A stretch of DNA of 54,466 nucleotides, taken from the NCBI GenBank assembly GCA_049976505.1, contig JBMFIC010000007.1, positions 1 through 54,466 of the forward strand, given 5' to 3'. This DNA comes from CAYFFZ01 sp049976505 (GTDB lineage Archaea > Thermoproteota > Nitrososphaeria > Conexivisphaerales > UBA164). Positions 33,443-42,645 of this stretch are shown piece after piece (positions within the stretch are counted from its first letter, which is position 1; each line of letters begins with the position of its first letter). Made by a program: the position numbers and the translations under genes. The notes under the pieces are model-generated. The model saw only the letters and a program-made list of their open reading frames with translations. It searched no databases and was not told the DNA's origin.

Positions 33443-34183
33443 CTATATCTGGCTCTGAGCCCCTTCCCAGAGGTAGCTGAAGTAGCTTTCAGCAAGCATG
33501 GCAAGGTATGGATGGTTCGATGCTATTGCCGTGTAGTCCCCCTGAGCCATCGAAAGCATTAGGACCACCATCTTCGAGTCCGAAATTACTCCTCCGCCGA
33601 ACATGGCATCTCTGAACCTCACTTCGGCCTTTGGTATTGCTCTTTTTACCGTAGCTGCAGCGTTTTCGGAGGTGAGCACCCTGACTGACAGTTCCGGGTT
33701 CTTTACAACCACAGCCTTTATCTGGTCTATGAAGCTCTGCGCAGGCTCAAACGGCATTGCAATCTTAACCTCCCTTTTCGCCAGCTTTATTGCCTCGATA
33801 AATGTGTCCATTACAGCCTTAAGACCGTTTACCAGCCAAACGTCAAACCTTTCGGTCATGCCCTTGGAGCTGTATATGGGCCTTACTACCCTTTCAAGAA
33901 ACGTCTCGAACTCGGTTAGCCGCTTCTCCATCTCCTCCTTATACCTCATGAGGATCTCGTCGGGAGATGCCAGATAGTACCTAGAGGGCCACCCCTTTTC
34001 CTCCTTTACCCACTTCATGTCTATCAGCTTTTTCAGCGAAGTATAGACCTTTGGGTATGGAACCCGGGAAGCTCTTGATATTTCCTGAGCGCTCATAACT
34101 CCCCCATTAAGTAGGGTCTGAAAGATCCTAATATCGTAAGTCGTAAGCCCTATTTTCTCCAGTATCTGAAACCTGTCCTCCAT
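33443..34183 (-). CDS. TrmB-family transcriptional regulator
   Basis: A 246-aa regulator. Residues 1-70 are the TrmB winged helix (KIGLTTYDIRIFQTLLNGGVMSAQEISRASRVPYPKVYTSLKKL), followed by a coiled linker and a C-terminal sensor domain (AIKLAKREVKIAMPFEPAQSFIDQI). Members bind sugars or other metabolites. Directly abuts the upstream 183-aa gene with no gap, so the two form an operon. Confidence 0.8.
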   Translation of the reverse strand: MEDRFQILEKIGLTTYDIRIFQTLLNGGVMSAQEISRASRVPYPKVYTSLKKLIDMKWVKEEKGWPSRYYLASPDEILMRYKEEMEKRLTEFETFLERVVRPIYSSKGMTERFDVWLVNGLKAVMDTFIEAIKLAKREVKIAMPFEPAQSFIDQIKAVVVKNPELSVRVLTSENAAATVKRAIPKAEVRFRDAMFGGGVISDSKMVVLMLSMAQGDYTAIASNHPYLAMLAESYFSYLWEGAQSQI

Positions 34184-34735
34184 TTATCTCAGCTTCTCTA
34201 TTACGCTCAGCGCCTTCACAACGTCCTTTCTCGGCATTATAAAGAAGACGTTCCGGTCAAACCTGAAGGCATGTATCAGGTTTATGTTGAGCGCGTTGAA
34301 GATCATGATCAGCGGATGGTAGGGAACATCGTGCTTTGCGCCGGTGAACTTGACCTTCAGAAGTACCAGATCGCTCTGCGAGCCCCCGTTCTTTATTATT
34401 GCCTTCATCTTGCCCTCATCCAAAACAGCCATTATCAGCTTTGTTATGTCCACGTTTTGGAACTCGTCTAGCGTGTAAGTTGCCTCGCCTATCCCAGTTT
34501 CGAGCTGCACCTCAGTCCCAGTTGTCGAAACTGAATACGAGGATGGCTTTGAGGCAGAGAGCTTCGTAAGAGCTTTCTCTATGGTGTTAAGCTTGACGTC
34601 CTTCCCCGTAAGAGAGTCAACGGCGCCTTTTATTTCCCGCGCCATCGCGTTCAGGTTTGCAAGACCGCTCGAGAGCATTATCTGATAAAGCACGTTCTCG
34701 TCAACCACCTTTTTCACGGCTTCCGTGACCTTCAC
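34184..34735 (-). CDS. Putative HTH-ACT-like regulator (COG2150-like)
   Basis: A 183-aa protein. The N-terminal part (residues 1-75, NLNAMAREIKGAVDSLTGKDVKLNTIEKALTKL) looks helical and may be a degenerate DNA-binding domain. The C-terminal part (VLLKVKFTGAKHDVPYHPLIMIFNALNINLIHAFRFDRNVFFIM) has the beta-alpha-beta pattern of an ACT domain. This resembles archaeal predicted regulators of amino-acid metabolism. Its stop abuts the TrmB gene start. Assignment tentative. Confidence 0.5.
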   Translation of the reverse strand: MKVTEAVKKVVDENVLYQIMLSSGLANLNAMAREIKGAVDSLTGKDVKLNTIEKALTKLSASKPSSYSVSTTGTEVQLETGIGEATYTLDEFQNVDITKLIMAVLDEGKMKAIIKNGGSQSDLVLLKVKFTGAKHDVPYHPLIMIFNALNINLIHAFRFDRNVFFIMPRKDVVKALSVIEKLR

Positions 34736-34810
34736 AAAAGTGTATTTTTAGCTGTCATATAAATAATTTGTGAACGTTTTTCATGATTTTTCTTTGATTT
34801 TCAAAATCCC

Positions 34811-35863
34811 TCAAATAAAGTCCAGAAGGCTGCCCTCCCTTTTTGCAAACCTTGAAACTTTAACCGCAATCCTCCTGATCTTTTTGCCCTCAGATTCATT
34901 CAGAATGGCGCTGAGGAGCGACCTTGCGTTGCTGATCAGCTCATCGAAGGATGAGGTGGCGTGTTTGAGCGTTCTAGACTTCGTCCTTACCGTAAAGTCC
35001 TCAAAGATCGCTATGACGCCCACTTCCTGAAACAGCATCCTGTTCAGCCTTTCAAAGAGCTTCCTCGCCGCCTCCTCAAGCGCCTCTTCCGGGCTTCTTG
35101 TCTTCAAGGATACGAACTTCTCAAGCTCCTTTCTTTCCTTCTTTACCTCCACCTTTCTTTCATCAATGCCTCTCACAAAGTTGTAGATCATTATCCCCTT
35201 CTTTTCTCCGAAGACCCTTATCAGGTCGTCCACGCTCAGCTTTCTTGCGTCGCTGACGGTCCTGACCCCCATTGAGGCCAGCCTTTCGGCAGTCTTAGCA
35301 CCTATGTATGGTATTTGATCAAGCCTTGATGACTCTAGAAACGACTCAACTTCATCCGGCCTAACCACCTTGAGGCCGTCGGGCTTGGCTCTGTCACATG
35401 CCATCTTTGCTATCAGCTTGTTTGGCCCTATTCCAACGGTGCATCGGATATTGGCTGCTTTCTTCACAATCATCTTTATCTCTTTCCCGATATCCTCCGC
35501 TTTGTCATAATCTATCTCCCCAAGGTCTATGTAGGCCTCATCTATGCTAGCCTGTTCCACCTTCTCGTATCTTTCCCTGATACTCTGCATTATAGCGCTG
35601 CTGATCTGAGAATAGTATGAAATGTCGACGGGGAGAATTACGAGGTTCGGGGCAAGGGCTTTTGCCTTGGAAACCGGCATTCCGGACTTCACGCCAAACC
35701 CGCGTGCTACATAGTTTGCTGATGCAACGGCTCCTGTTTCGGGTCCAGTTAGCATGCAGACCGCTATGGGCAGCCCCCTGTATTCGGGGTGTCTAAGCTC
35801 CTCGCACTGGGCGAAGAAGTAGTCAAAATCCACAAGGGCTATCGCGCGGCCTACCGTTCCCAA
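34811..35863 (-). CDS. dpo4: Y-family DNA polymerase IV (Dpo4/Dbh type)
   Basis: Translesion polymerase. The 350-aa protein has the palm metal site ALVDFDYFFAQCEE and the second ASIDEAYIDL motif, the HhH region IPYIGAKTAERLASMGVRTVSDA, a little-finger domain and a C-terminal PCNA-binding tail (KREGSLLDFI). It starts at TTG 35863; no ATG is available before the first metal motif. Monocistronic, divergent from purA. Confidence 0.92.
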   Translation of the reverse strand: MGTVGRAIALVDFDYFFAQCEELRHPEYRGLPIAVCMLTGPETGAVASANYVARGFGVKSGMPVSKAKALAPNLVILPVDISYYSQISSAIMQSIRERYEKVEQASIDEAYIDLGEIDYDKAEDIGKEIKMIVKKAANIRCTVGIGPNKLIAKMACDRAKPDGLKVVRPDEVESFLESSRLDQIPYIGAKTAERLASMGVRTVSDARKLSVDDLIRVFGEKKGIMIYNFVRGIDERKVEVKKERKELEKFVSLKTRSPEEALEEAARKLFERLNRMLFQEVGVIAIFEDFTVRTKSRTLKHATSSFDELISNARSLLSAILNESEGKKIRRIAVKVSRFAKREGSLLDFI

Positions 35864-35969
35864 CTTTTGACCTAAATAACGTTTTCAGAGGCTTTAAACT
35901 GATCGTCGCTTGTGCGCTTTTTGGCGACTTGAAAAAAATCTTTATAAGCACTGAAGTCCTTATTAAAAT

Positions 35970-37208
35970 GTGAAGGCAGACGTAGTTGTTGGGGCGCAGT
36001 GGGGCGACGAAGGCAAAGGAAAGGTCGTCGATTTCCTAGCCACCCAGTACGAGCATTTTGTAAGGTTCAATGGAGGGCCAAATGCCGGTCACACGGTGGT
36101 CGTGGGGGAGAAAAGGTTCACGTTTCATCACGTTCCCTCTGCGGCGCTTAGCGGAAAGAGCCTGTATGTGGGGCCCGGAGTTGTAATAAATCCTCAGATC
36201 CTGAGGGAGGAGGCTGAAGGCATAAGGGGCCTTGTTGGCTCTCTGCATCTTACTGTGGATTACAGGGCGTCGCTCATTACCCCAGCTGAAGTGGAGCTGG
36301 ACAAAAGAATTGAGGTGATGAAAGCTCAGTCTGCTGTGGGAACCACTTTAAGGGGCATAGGGCCTGCATATTCTTCAAGGGCACTGAGGATCTCTCCGCG
36401 TGTTGTCGACGTATTGAGGAAGGATTTTGATTTTTCGATCTATGAAGCGCTTTACGGAATCAAGCTGGATTGGAAGAAGTGGCTCGATGACTCGAGGGAT
36501 GTCCTAGGAGGCCTTGCCGGGGACGTGAGGAACGAGCTTAAAGATGCCCTCGATAGAGGTGAATCCGTCCTCTTTGAGGCTGCCCAGGGCACGCTTCTGG
36601 ATCTTGTCTTTGGAACCTACCCGTATGTGACGTCCTCAGGAACGACTGCCCCCCATGCGTTCTCGTCAACCGGTCTCTCATACAAATATGCGGGAAAGGT
36701 TCTGGGGGTGGCCAAGGCATATATAACACGGGTTGGATCAGGACCGATGCCGACTGAGCTCAAGGGAAATATAGCAGACTACATAAGGGAGAAGGGGAAC
36801 GAGTACGGCTCCACAACGGGAAGGCCAAGAAGGGTCGGCTGGCTCGATATACCTCTCCTGAGATATGCAAAGGAGATAAACGGCATGGACGAGCTGTTCC
36901 TTACAAAGCTCGACGTGCTGGCGGGGCTTAACGAGCTGAAGGTTGCCGTTGCCTACATGATGGATGGCTCTGAAAGGAAAAGCGTGCCAGCCGACGCTGA
37001 TTTGAGCCTGGTGGAGCCCGTATATCAGAACGTCGTGCCCATACCTAAGCTAAGCCCAGGTGACATATGGAAAATTGTGAAGGAGGGATGGAAATGTGCG
37101 CCAAAAGAAATGAAAGACTACGTTAAGCTCATCGAGGAGCTCGCAGGAGTTCCAGTGACCTACGTCTCTCTGGGTCCTCAGAGGGAGATGACCGTCAGAG
37201 TTGCATGA
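35970..37208 (+). CDS. purA: Adenylosuccinate synthetase
   Basis: GTP-dependent step from IMP toward AMP. The 412-aa protein has GAQWGDEGKGKVVD near the start, GPNAGHTVV, the IMP-binding GTTLRGIGPAYSSRALRI and TTGRPRRVGWLD. The start is GTG 35970, with TTTATAAGC (35941-35949) about 26 bases upstream, so leaderless. First in a purA-purB-phosphoribosyltransferase operon. Length is near the bacterial norm rather than the short archaeal form. Confidence 0.95.
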   Translation: MKADVVVGAQWGDEGKGKVVDFLATQYEHFVRFNGGPNAGHTVVVGEKRFTFHHVPSAALSGKSLYVGPGVVINPQILREEAEGIRGLVGSLHLTVDYRASLITPAEVELDKRIEVMKAQSAVGTTLRGIGPAYSSRALRISPRVVDVLRKDFDFSIYEALYGIKLDWKKWLDDSRDVLGGLAGDVRNELKDALDRGESVLFEAAQGTLLDLVFGTYPYVTSSGTTAPHAFSSTGLSYKYAGKVLGVAKAYITRVGSGPMPTELKGNIADYIREKGNEYGSTTGRPRRVGWLDIPLLRYAKEINGMDELFLTKLDVLAGLNELKVAVAYMMDGSERKSVPADADLSLVEPVYQNVVPIPKLSPGDIWKIVKEGWKCAPKEMKDYVKLIEELAGVPVTYVSLGPQREMTVRVA

Positions 37209-38541
37209 TAGCGTGTCGCCCCTCGATGACAGATACTACGAGGATGTGAAGGAGATCGCTTCAGTGTTATCGGAAAGATCGCTGTTCTTTCACAGGCTGC
37301 TCGTTGAAGCGCTTTATCTCGAGGCGCTCTGCAGGGAGGGCATCCTCAGAAGGCCCTGCGGAGGCTTCAGCTCAGAAGAGTTCATGAAAAGGCTTGACGC
37401 GAACTGGTACGAGCAGATAAAGGACATTGAAAAGGCTGTCAGGCATGACGTCAAGGCCACTGAGCTCTACATGAGGAAGCGCCTGATGGAGCTAGGATAT
37501 ACCGGGCTGGCGCCTCTAGTGCATCTGGCCCTTACGAGCGAGGATGTTAACGCAAACGCCTACGGCATGATGCTTGAGAAGGGAAAGAGGAAGGTTTTAT
37601 ACTGCTACCTAGATCTGACGCTGAGGCTCTCTGAGCTCTCTAAAAGGTACGCATCGAGCATCATGATGGGCAGAACCCATGGGGTTCCCGCGGAGCCAAC
37701 GACATTTGGCAAGGAAATTTCCTACTTTGCCTACAGGCTTGCAGAGGCTGCCGAAAGGCTGTTAAGGATCAGACCTTACGGAAAGCTCAGCGGGGCAGTT
37801 GGAACTTACAGCTCCTTCATGTTTGTGGATCCATCCGTAGACTGGCTGCTCTTTTCAAAGCGGTTCATCGAAAGGCTTGGCCTCGAGTTTCCAGAGGTGT
37901 CCAAGCAGGCACCCCTCTGGGACAACGCGGCGAGGATCCTTCAGGAAATCGACCTGATAAACTATATAATGAGAGAGCTGGCCCAGGACCTCTGGCTCTA
38001 TAACTCCCTGGGCATAATACAGTTCAGAAGAGCTGGAGTCGGTAGCTCCACGATGCCCCATAAGGTTAATCCAGTGGACCTGGAGGACGCCGAGGGACAG
38101 CTTGAAATATCGAGCTCGGTTCTCCAGACAACCATTCACGAGCCCCTTTATACTAGGATGCAGAGAGACCTCTCGGATAGCCCAGTCAGGAGAAACCTGG
38201 GAGCTGCTCTGGCCCATTCTTACCTCGGATGCAGAAGAATCCTGAAAGCACTTGAGCAGCTGGTCTTCAAGGGAGAGGACGTGAACTCGCATCGTGAGGT
38301 CCTTTCGGAGCCTCTCCAGATAGCGTTCAAGCTGTCCGGGGATTTGAACGCTTACGAAAAGGTGTTCGAGAACATCGAAAATATGGATAAGCTTGTTGAG
38401 GAGCTCCCCGAACCGCTGAAGGGTGCGTTTTCCTCTCTGAGGCCTTCTGATTACGTAGGGCTTTCGGAGCGGCTGGCGGTGAGCGTTGCTGAGCTTGCTG
38501 AAAGGAAGGCCAGAGAGATCCTGAAGGAGGTAGAGCAATAA
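37201..38541 (+). CDS. purB: Adenylosuccinate lyase
   Basis: Cleaves adenylosuccinate to AMP and fumarate, also SAICAR in purine synthesis. The 446-aa fumarase-superfamily protein has the H-containing MGRTHGVPAEPTTFG, the flexible signature GSSTMPHKVNP and LTSEDVNANAYG. The start is TTG 37201, overlapping purA by 8 bases; GTG 37213 is an alternative. Follows its pathway partner directly. Confidence 0.95.
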   Translation: MHDSVSPLDDRYYEDVKEIASVLSERSLFFHRLLVEALYLEALCREGILRRPCGGFSSEEFMKRLDANWYEQIKDIEKAVRHDVKATELYMRKRLMELGYTGLAPLVHLALTSEDVNANAYGMMLEKGKRKVLYCYLDLTLRLSELSKRYASSIMMGRTHGVPAEPTTFGKEISYFAYRLAEAAERLLRIRPYGKLSGAVGTYSSFMFVDPSVDWLLFSKRFIERLGLEFPEVSKQAPLWDNAARILQEIDLINYIMRELAQDLWLYNSLGIIQFRRAGVGSSTMPHKVNPVDLEDAEGQLEISSSVLQTTIHEPLYTRMQRDLSDSPVRRNLGAALAHSYLGCRRILKALEQLVFKGEDVNSHREVLSEPLQIAFKLSGDLNAYEKVFENIENMDKLVEELPEPLKGAFSSLRPSDYVGLSERLAVSVAELAERKAREILKEVEQ

Positions 38542-38542
38542 C

Positions 38543-39196
38543 TTGCACTATATCAAGCCCAGCTACGAGGAGCTCAGAAACCTTGCCTTCAACCTATACC
38601 TTAAAATCAGGGAGTCTGGATACGTTCCGGACCTTAACGTTGGAATCGGAAGGGGAGGGCTATTCGTTCTCAGGTCTTTGCAGGACTTCTTTATAGCTGG
38701 GAGGGTGCGGATACCGTACATCGTCATAGCCGTTGAGAGGTACGTCGGCCTGCAGAGGACCTCTAGAATAAAGGTAAAATATCTTAGCGCCAGAACCGTC
38801 AAAGGCAAAAGGGTGCTACTGATAGACGACGTGGCCGATCAGGGAATAAGCCTGAAGGTAGCAAGGGATGAGTGCTTAAAGAAGGGAGCAAGGGAGGTCA
38901 GAACAGCGACTCTTCACCTTAAGCCAACTTCCGCTTTTATCCCTGACTATTACTCCATGGTCACCGATGCATGGATAATATACCCCTGGGAGCTTTACGA
39001 GACAATCAGACAGATCATTGAAGCGAACCTTAACAAGGACCCGAAGGAAGTTTACTGGGAGCTTACGTCTAAGGCCAATGTCCTGCCCGATGAGCTCGAG
39101 CGCTTCAGGAGAATAGTTGAGATAGAGGGCCAGGCCGATCTTCTCAGGTTTACAGAGGAAGCAATAAGGAGCGGGCAGCGAGTTAAATTCAGATAA
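38543..39196 (+). CDS. Phosphoribosyltransferase, purine salvage type
   Basis: A 217-aa type I phosphoribosyltransferase. VLLIDDVADQGISLKVA is the PRPP-binding loop and LNVGIGRGGLFVLRSL resembles the pyrophosphate loop of xanthine/hypoxanthine-guanine enzymes (COG2236-like). It starts TTG 38543 one base after the purB stop, completing an IMP/AMP operon. A 60-residue C-terminal helical extension follows the core. Base specificity unknown. Confidence 0.78.
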   Translation: MHYIKPSYEELRNLAFNLYLKIRESGYVPDLNVGIGRGGLFVLRSLQDFFIAGRVRIPYIVIAVERYVGLQRTSRIKVKYLSARTVKGKRVLLIDDVADQGISLKVARDECLKKGAREVRTATLHLKPTSAFIPDYYSMVTDAWIIYPWELYETIRQIIEANLNKDPKEVYWELTSKANVLPDELERFRRIVEIEGQADLLRFTEEAIRSGQRVKFR

Positions 39197-39506
39197 AGCC
39201 AGGAGGCAGGTAGTTGTTCTGTTTGAGCCAGTCCACGTGTGCTACAGTGTATCTCCAGAGTATATCGCACTTCGAGTCATCAAACGGCCAGGGGGCCACC
39301 AGCACCACGTCCCCCTCCCTGATCCATATCTTCCTCTTGAGCTTACCCCTTATTCTACCAAGCCTTACCTTTTCGTCCGTGCACCTTACCATAGCGTGAT
39401 CGCTTCCCAGCAGCTTCTCAACTACACCAAGTAGCTCACCCTGCTCTGGTAACACCAAATCCTTAAGCTCAGCTTCGCTCAGAACCTTTCTTTTTCCCAT
39501 TTTCAA
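39189..39506 (-). CDS. eif1A: Translation initiation factor aIF1A
   Basis: A 105-aa OB-fold initiation factor that binds the 30S A site. EQGELLGVVEKLLGSDHAMVRCTDEKVRLGRIRGKLKRKIWIREGDVVLVAPWPFDDSKCDILWRYT is essentially the whole conserved domain. It overlaps the end of the convergent phosphoribosyltransferase gene by 8 bases. Confidence 0.95.
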   Translation of the reverse strand: MKMGKRKVLSEAELKDLVLPEQGELLGVVEKLLGSDHAMVRCTDEKVRLGRIRGKLKRKIWIREGDVVLVAPWPFDDSKCDILWRYTVAHVDWLKQNNYLPPGFI

Positions 39507-39541
39507 GGATTATAAAAGGCGTCACGTTATAACGCTTTTGC

Positions 39542-40675
39542 TTAAATCAGATATGCCTCCTGCTCTGAGCCCGATTCGACGCTCTTACAGGCTATGAGAA
39601 GCGAATTAGCCTCAAGAAGGAACCTTAAGCTGTGCCTGGTAACTTCAACGACTTCCCCCGCTCCATCCTCAGCCCTTATGAAGGCTATTTTTGGATCGCC
39701 CTCAACATCAATTCTGTCCTTCATCCTGATCCTGATCTTTTCGAAGCATGCCTGAAAGCCCAATGTGCTCACGAGCTGGGGGAACAGAAAGAAAAAGGCC
39801 GCTACCGCCGCCTGCAGGTTTCCGGGCAAGTTTAAAACCGGCCTTCCATTAACCTCCGCGAGGCCAGACGTTCTGCCTGGGGATATTCTTACGCCACTGA
39901 AGAGGATCCTTCCACCAGCGGCCTGAACTGAGGCTGCTGTCAGGTCCTTTGCACCGAATCCAGTCCCTCCAATAGTTATAACTATATCGTGAATGCTGGA
40001 AAGCTCGGATACTTCCCTGCTGATGGCCTCAACAGAGTCAGGGACCGGCCTTCTGAGCTCCGTCAGGGAGCATCTTGAGGCAAGCTTCTTTATCATAAAA
40101 CCAGATGGATCTACGTTCTTTCCAAGAAGCTCGCTGCCCACAGGAAGTATGGATACACGCGGCAGAACGCCAACCTTTATGGGTCCCTCCCCCACGTGCG
40201 CCAGAAAGACAGCTTTCCTATAATTTACGATCTCCCCCTTCCTTAGAATTACCTCACCCTTTCTGCACTCCTCGCCAGGCTCCACGTAGTTCCTCTCGAA
40301 AGCGCTTTCCTGTTTAACTGTTATCGTGTCACCGCTTACGCCTACCATCTCCTTCCGTATGACGTACAAGGAGTTCTCAGGAAGCATGGAGCCGGTGTAA
40401 ACTGCTAGGGCCTCGCCTTCATTAATCCTCTCAGGTGGTCTTTCCCCGAGAGCTACTGTGCCACTTATCTTGTAGCTGCTGGCTCTGGATGATACGACGT
40501 ATCCATCAACGGTGCTCCTGCGCCTATCTGGGTGATCCGATCTGCACAGATAGTCCTCCAATACAACCCTTCCAACAGCATCCAGAGGGTCAAGGACCTC
40601 CTTTCGCAGGGGGCCTTTAAAGTTCTCCTCGACTATTTTGAGCGCTTCCTCAGCACTTACATTATAAATCATCAT
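39542..40675 (-). CDS. moeA: Molybdopterin molybdenumtransferase MoeA
   Basis: Inserts molybdate into adenylated molybdopterin. The 377-aa protein has the N-terminal VGRVVLEDYLCRSDHPDRRRSTVDGYVV, GSMLPENSLYVIRKE, the MogA-like core ILPVGSELLG, VITIGGTGFGAKD and LPGNLQAAVAAFF. Length close to the usual 400 aa. Upstream on the other side lies a TnpB right-end fragment whose insertion may bound the promoter. Works with mobA and moaE in this window. Confidence 0.9.
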   Translation of the reverse strand: MMIYNVSAEEALKIVEENFKGPLRKEVLDPLDAVGRVVLEDYLCRSDHPDRRRSTVDGYVVSSRASSYKISGTVALGERPPERINEGEALAVYTGSMLPENSLYVIRKEMVGVSGDTITVKQESAFERNYVEPGEECRKGEVILRKGEIVNYRKAVFLAHVGEGPIKVGVLPRVSILPVGSELLGKNVDPSGFMIKKLASRCSLTELRRPVPDSVEAISREVSELSSIHDIVITIGGTGFGAKDLTAASVQAAGGRILFSGVRISPGRTSGLAEVNGRPVLNLPGNLQAAVAAFFFLFPQLVSTLGFQACFEKIRIRMKDRIDVEGDPKIAFIRAEDGAGEVVEVTRHSLRFLLEANSLLIACKSVESGSEQEAYLI

Positions 40676-40720
40676 GATCTATTAAAGAATATAACCTCAA
40701 AAACCTTTACAAAAGCGAAA

Positions 40721-40857
40721 AGCTTCGCCGTTCACGACGGAGATGAAAGCAGCAAGAACTTAAATGCATGCCTTGTATTTGTTGGTTCAGTGGCTCCTAT
40801 AAAGGGTAACCCCTGAGACCTCGGAGCCCTCGTCCTTGAGGGCAAGGAGGAGGTCAG
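40721..40857 (+). mobile_element. TnpB-element right-end relic, copy A (omega-RNA-like)
   Basis: These 137 bases align almost throughout with copy B (51790-51929, minus strand), including an identical 32-base core centred on AGCAAGAACTTAAATGC. They encode a C-terminal TnpB scrap (DESSKNLNACLVFVG) and then a hairpin-rich tail ending GGAGGTCAG. Downstream bases differ from the other copies, so GGTCAG marks the element end. No tnpB body or tnpA is attached. In IS605/IS607-type systems this region gives the guide RNA scaffold; here that is inference. Confidence 0.65.
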
Positions 40858-40913
40858 CTAAGGGCTGGCGGTATGCTAGCAAAGGTTATTATTTTCCGCA
40901 TGAAATAACGCAT

Positions 40914-41522
40914 ATGCAGGAGTGGACTCTGGAGGACGGCAAATATCTCATAGACATCGCAAGGCAGTCCATAAAATACTATGGAAAGACGAAAAGGTAC
41001 ATGCAGGTGCAGAACCCGCCTGAAAAGTACCTGGTTAAGGCCGGCGCGTTCGTTACTATAAAGAACAGACAGAGGGAGCTTCTCGGATGTATCGGAAGAC
41101 CTTATCCTTCGGATACGCTTTTGAACAACGTGATAGTTTCGGCGGTCGATGCAGCTTACTATGACCCGCGATTTCCGCCCCTCAGGCCGGAGGAAGCCGA
41201 TAACGTTCTGATAGAGGTAAGCATTCTGACGCCTCCTGAGGAGGTTGTGGTTAAGAGGCCGGAGGATTACCTGAAGGAGATAAAGGTGGGAAGGGATGGA
41301 ATAATCGTCGAGTGGGCCCTCGGAAGCGGCCTTCTCCTGCCCCAGGTTCCGGTTGAAGAGGGCTGGGACGTCGATGAGTTCCTCTCATACGGATGCCTGA
41401 AGGCCGGAGCCGACAGAAACCTCTGGAGGAGGGGCGGAATAAGGCTCTACAGGTTCAGGGCCTACGTTTTTGGAGAGAAAGAGCCAAACGGAGAAGTTGA
41501 AAGGGTGAACCTTGAAGTATAG
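40914..41522 (+). CDS. AMMECR1-domain protein
   Basis: A 202-aa AMMECR1-family protein, recognised by GAFVTIKNRQRELLGCIGRPYPSDTL (containing the LRGCIG-like core), ADNVLIEVSILTPPEEV and LPQVPVEEGWDVDEFLSYGCLKAG. I chose ATG 40914 (MQEWTLEDG); the frame extends upstream into element-derived sequence. First gene of an overlapping operon with a glycosyltransferase, moaE, kae1 and bud32. Biochemical role of the family is unresolved; radical-SAM and memo partners are common elsewhere. Confidence 0.85.
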   Translation: MQEWTLEDGKYLIDIARQSIKYYGKTKRYMQVQNPPEKYLVKAGAFVTIKNRQRELLGCIGRPYPSDTLLNNVIVSAVDAAYYDPRFPPLRPEEADNVLIEVSILTPPEEVVVKRPEDYLKEIKVGRDGIIVEWALGSGLLLPQVPVEEGWDVDEFLSYGCLKAGADRNLWRRGGIRLYRFRAYVFGEKEPNGEVERVNLEV

Positions 41523-42645
41523 CTGGTACTTTTCAGTATACGGAACCGGGCTGGGACACATTTCGAGAAGCCTCTGGCTAGCAAGCAAGCTGGAAGGTCA
41601 CAAGTACTTTTCCACGTGGGGTGAAGCCCTTAAGCTTGCATCGTCATATCCCTCCTTCAGGGCTACTCCGCTTGACGTGGTCTGGACTGAGGAGGGAAGG
41701 ATGTCCCTCAAGAAGACGTTCAGAAGGTTCTATATGGCGTTCAGCTCCTTGGCCCTTCAGATAAGGGAGGAGCTGAACAACATAAACAGCGTCAACCCCT
41801 CGGCAGTGATTTCAGACTCGAGAATATCCCCGTTGATAGCTTCGATGATGGCCGGCAGAAGGAGCGTGCTGATAATAAATCAGCCCAGGGTGCTTCTTCC
41901 GCTGAGAAAGGGCATATACATAGCGCTCGAAAGGGCGTTCGGTGAGCTTCTTGGCCTCATCTGGGATCTGGCTGAGGTAATTATTGTGCCAGATCTTCCT
42001 CCTCCGTACACTATTTCTGCCTACAGTTTGAACCTTAAGACCATTGAAAAGAAGATCGTCCATGCTGGGTTCTTCTCAGATCCCCCAAAAGAGGAGGCAA
42101 GATGCAGGGAGGCAGGAGATAAGACCGTGTTCGTCCCGATAAGCGGCCCTCCCCCAACAAAGGATATAGTTTTAAAGCTCATCAGGAAAGCATCTGAAAT
42201 CCTGCCCGACGGATACAGGGTTCTGGTCAGCCTCGGGGACTACGATAAAAGGGGCTACAGGTACGATAACGGCAGGCTGAGCGTAGTTGGATGGGATGAA
42301 AACAGGCAAAATAACATGCTATGCTCCGACGTTCTGGTTCTAAGGGGAGGTCTTACGACTATTGGGGAGGGAATTCTCTACGGAAAGCCCATGATAGTCA
42401 TGCCCATATCCCTTCATGGAGAGCAGGAGCAGAACGCCAGAAGGGTTGCCGAGCTCGGGCTCGGCCTGTACGCTGACCAGTATAGAACGAAGCCCGGCGA
42501 TCTTGCATGGATGATCCAGGAGGTCCTCGGGAACGACAGATACATGAGCAACGCCAGAAGGCTCATGAGAATAGCGCGCCTTCAAAATACGGCGGAAAGG
42601 GTAAAATCTATGCTGGAGAACATTGCTTATGGCAGCTCTTCCTGA
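41512..42645 (+). CDS. MurG/GT1-like glycosyltransferase
   Basis: A 377-aa GT-B fold protein: YSVYGTGLGHISRSLWLASKL-type N-terminus (FSVYGTGLGHISRSL), then a donor-binding C-terminal half with VLVLRGGLTTIGEGILYGKPMIVMP and HGEQEQNARRVAELGLG, as in UDP-sugar-dependent MurG/UGT relatives. It starts at TTG 41512 inside the AMMECR1 gene end (11-base overlap). Acceptor unknown. Confidence 0.8.
   Translation: MKYSWYFSVYGTGLGHISRSLWLASKLEGHKYFSTWGEALKLASSYPSFRATPLDVVWTEEGRMSLKKTFRRFYMAFSSLALQIREELNNINSVNPSAVISDSRISPLIASMMAGRRSVLIINQPRVLLPLRKGIYIALERAFGELLGLIWDLAEVIIVPDLPPPYTISAYSLNLKTIEKKIVHAGFFSDPPKEEARCREAGDKTVFVPISGPPPTKDIVLKLIRKASEILPDGYRVLVSLGDYDKRGYRYDNGRLSVVGWDENRQNNMLCSDVLVLRGGLTTIGEGILYGKPMIVMPISLHGEQEQNARRVAELGLGLYADQYRTKPGDLAWMIQEVLGNDRYMSNARRLMRIARLQNTAERVKSMLENIAYGSSS

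Noticed and set aside
37855..38538. 227-codon frame antisense to purB
   Set aside because: Arises from the codon bias of purB on the other strand; no domain or start signal.
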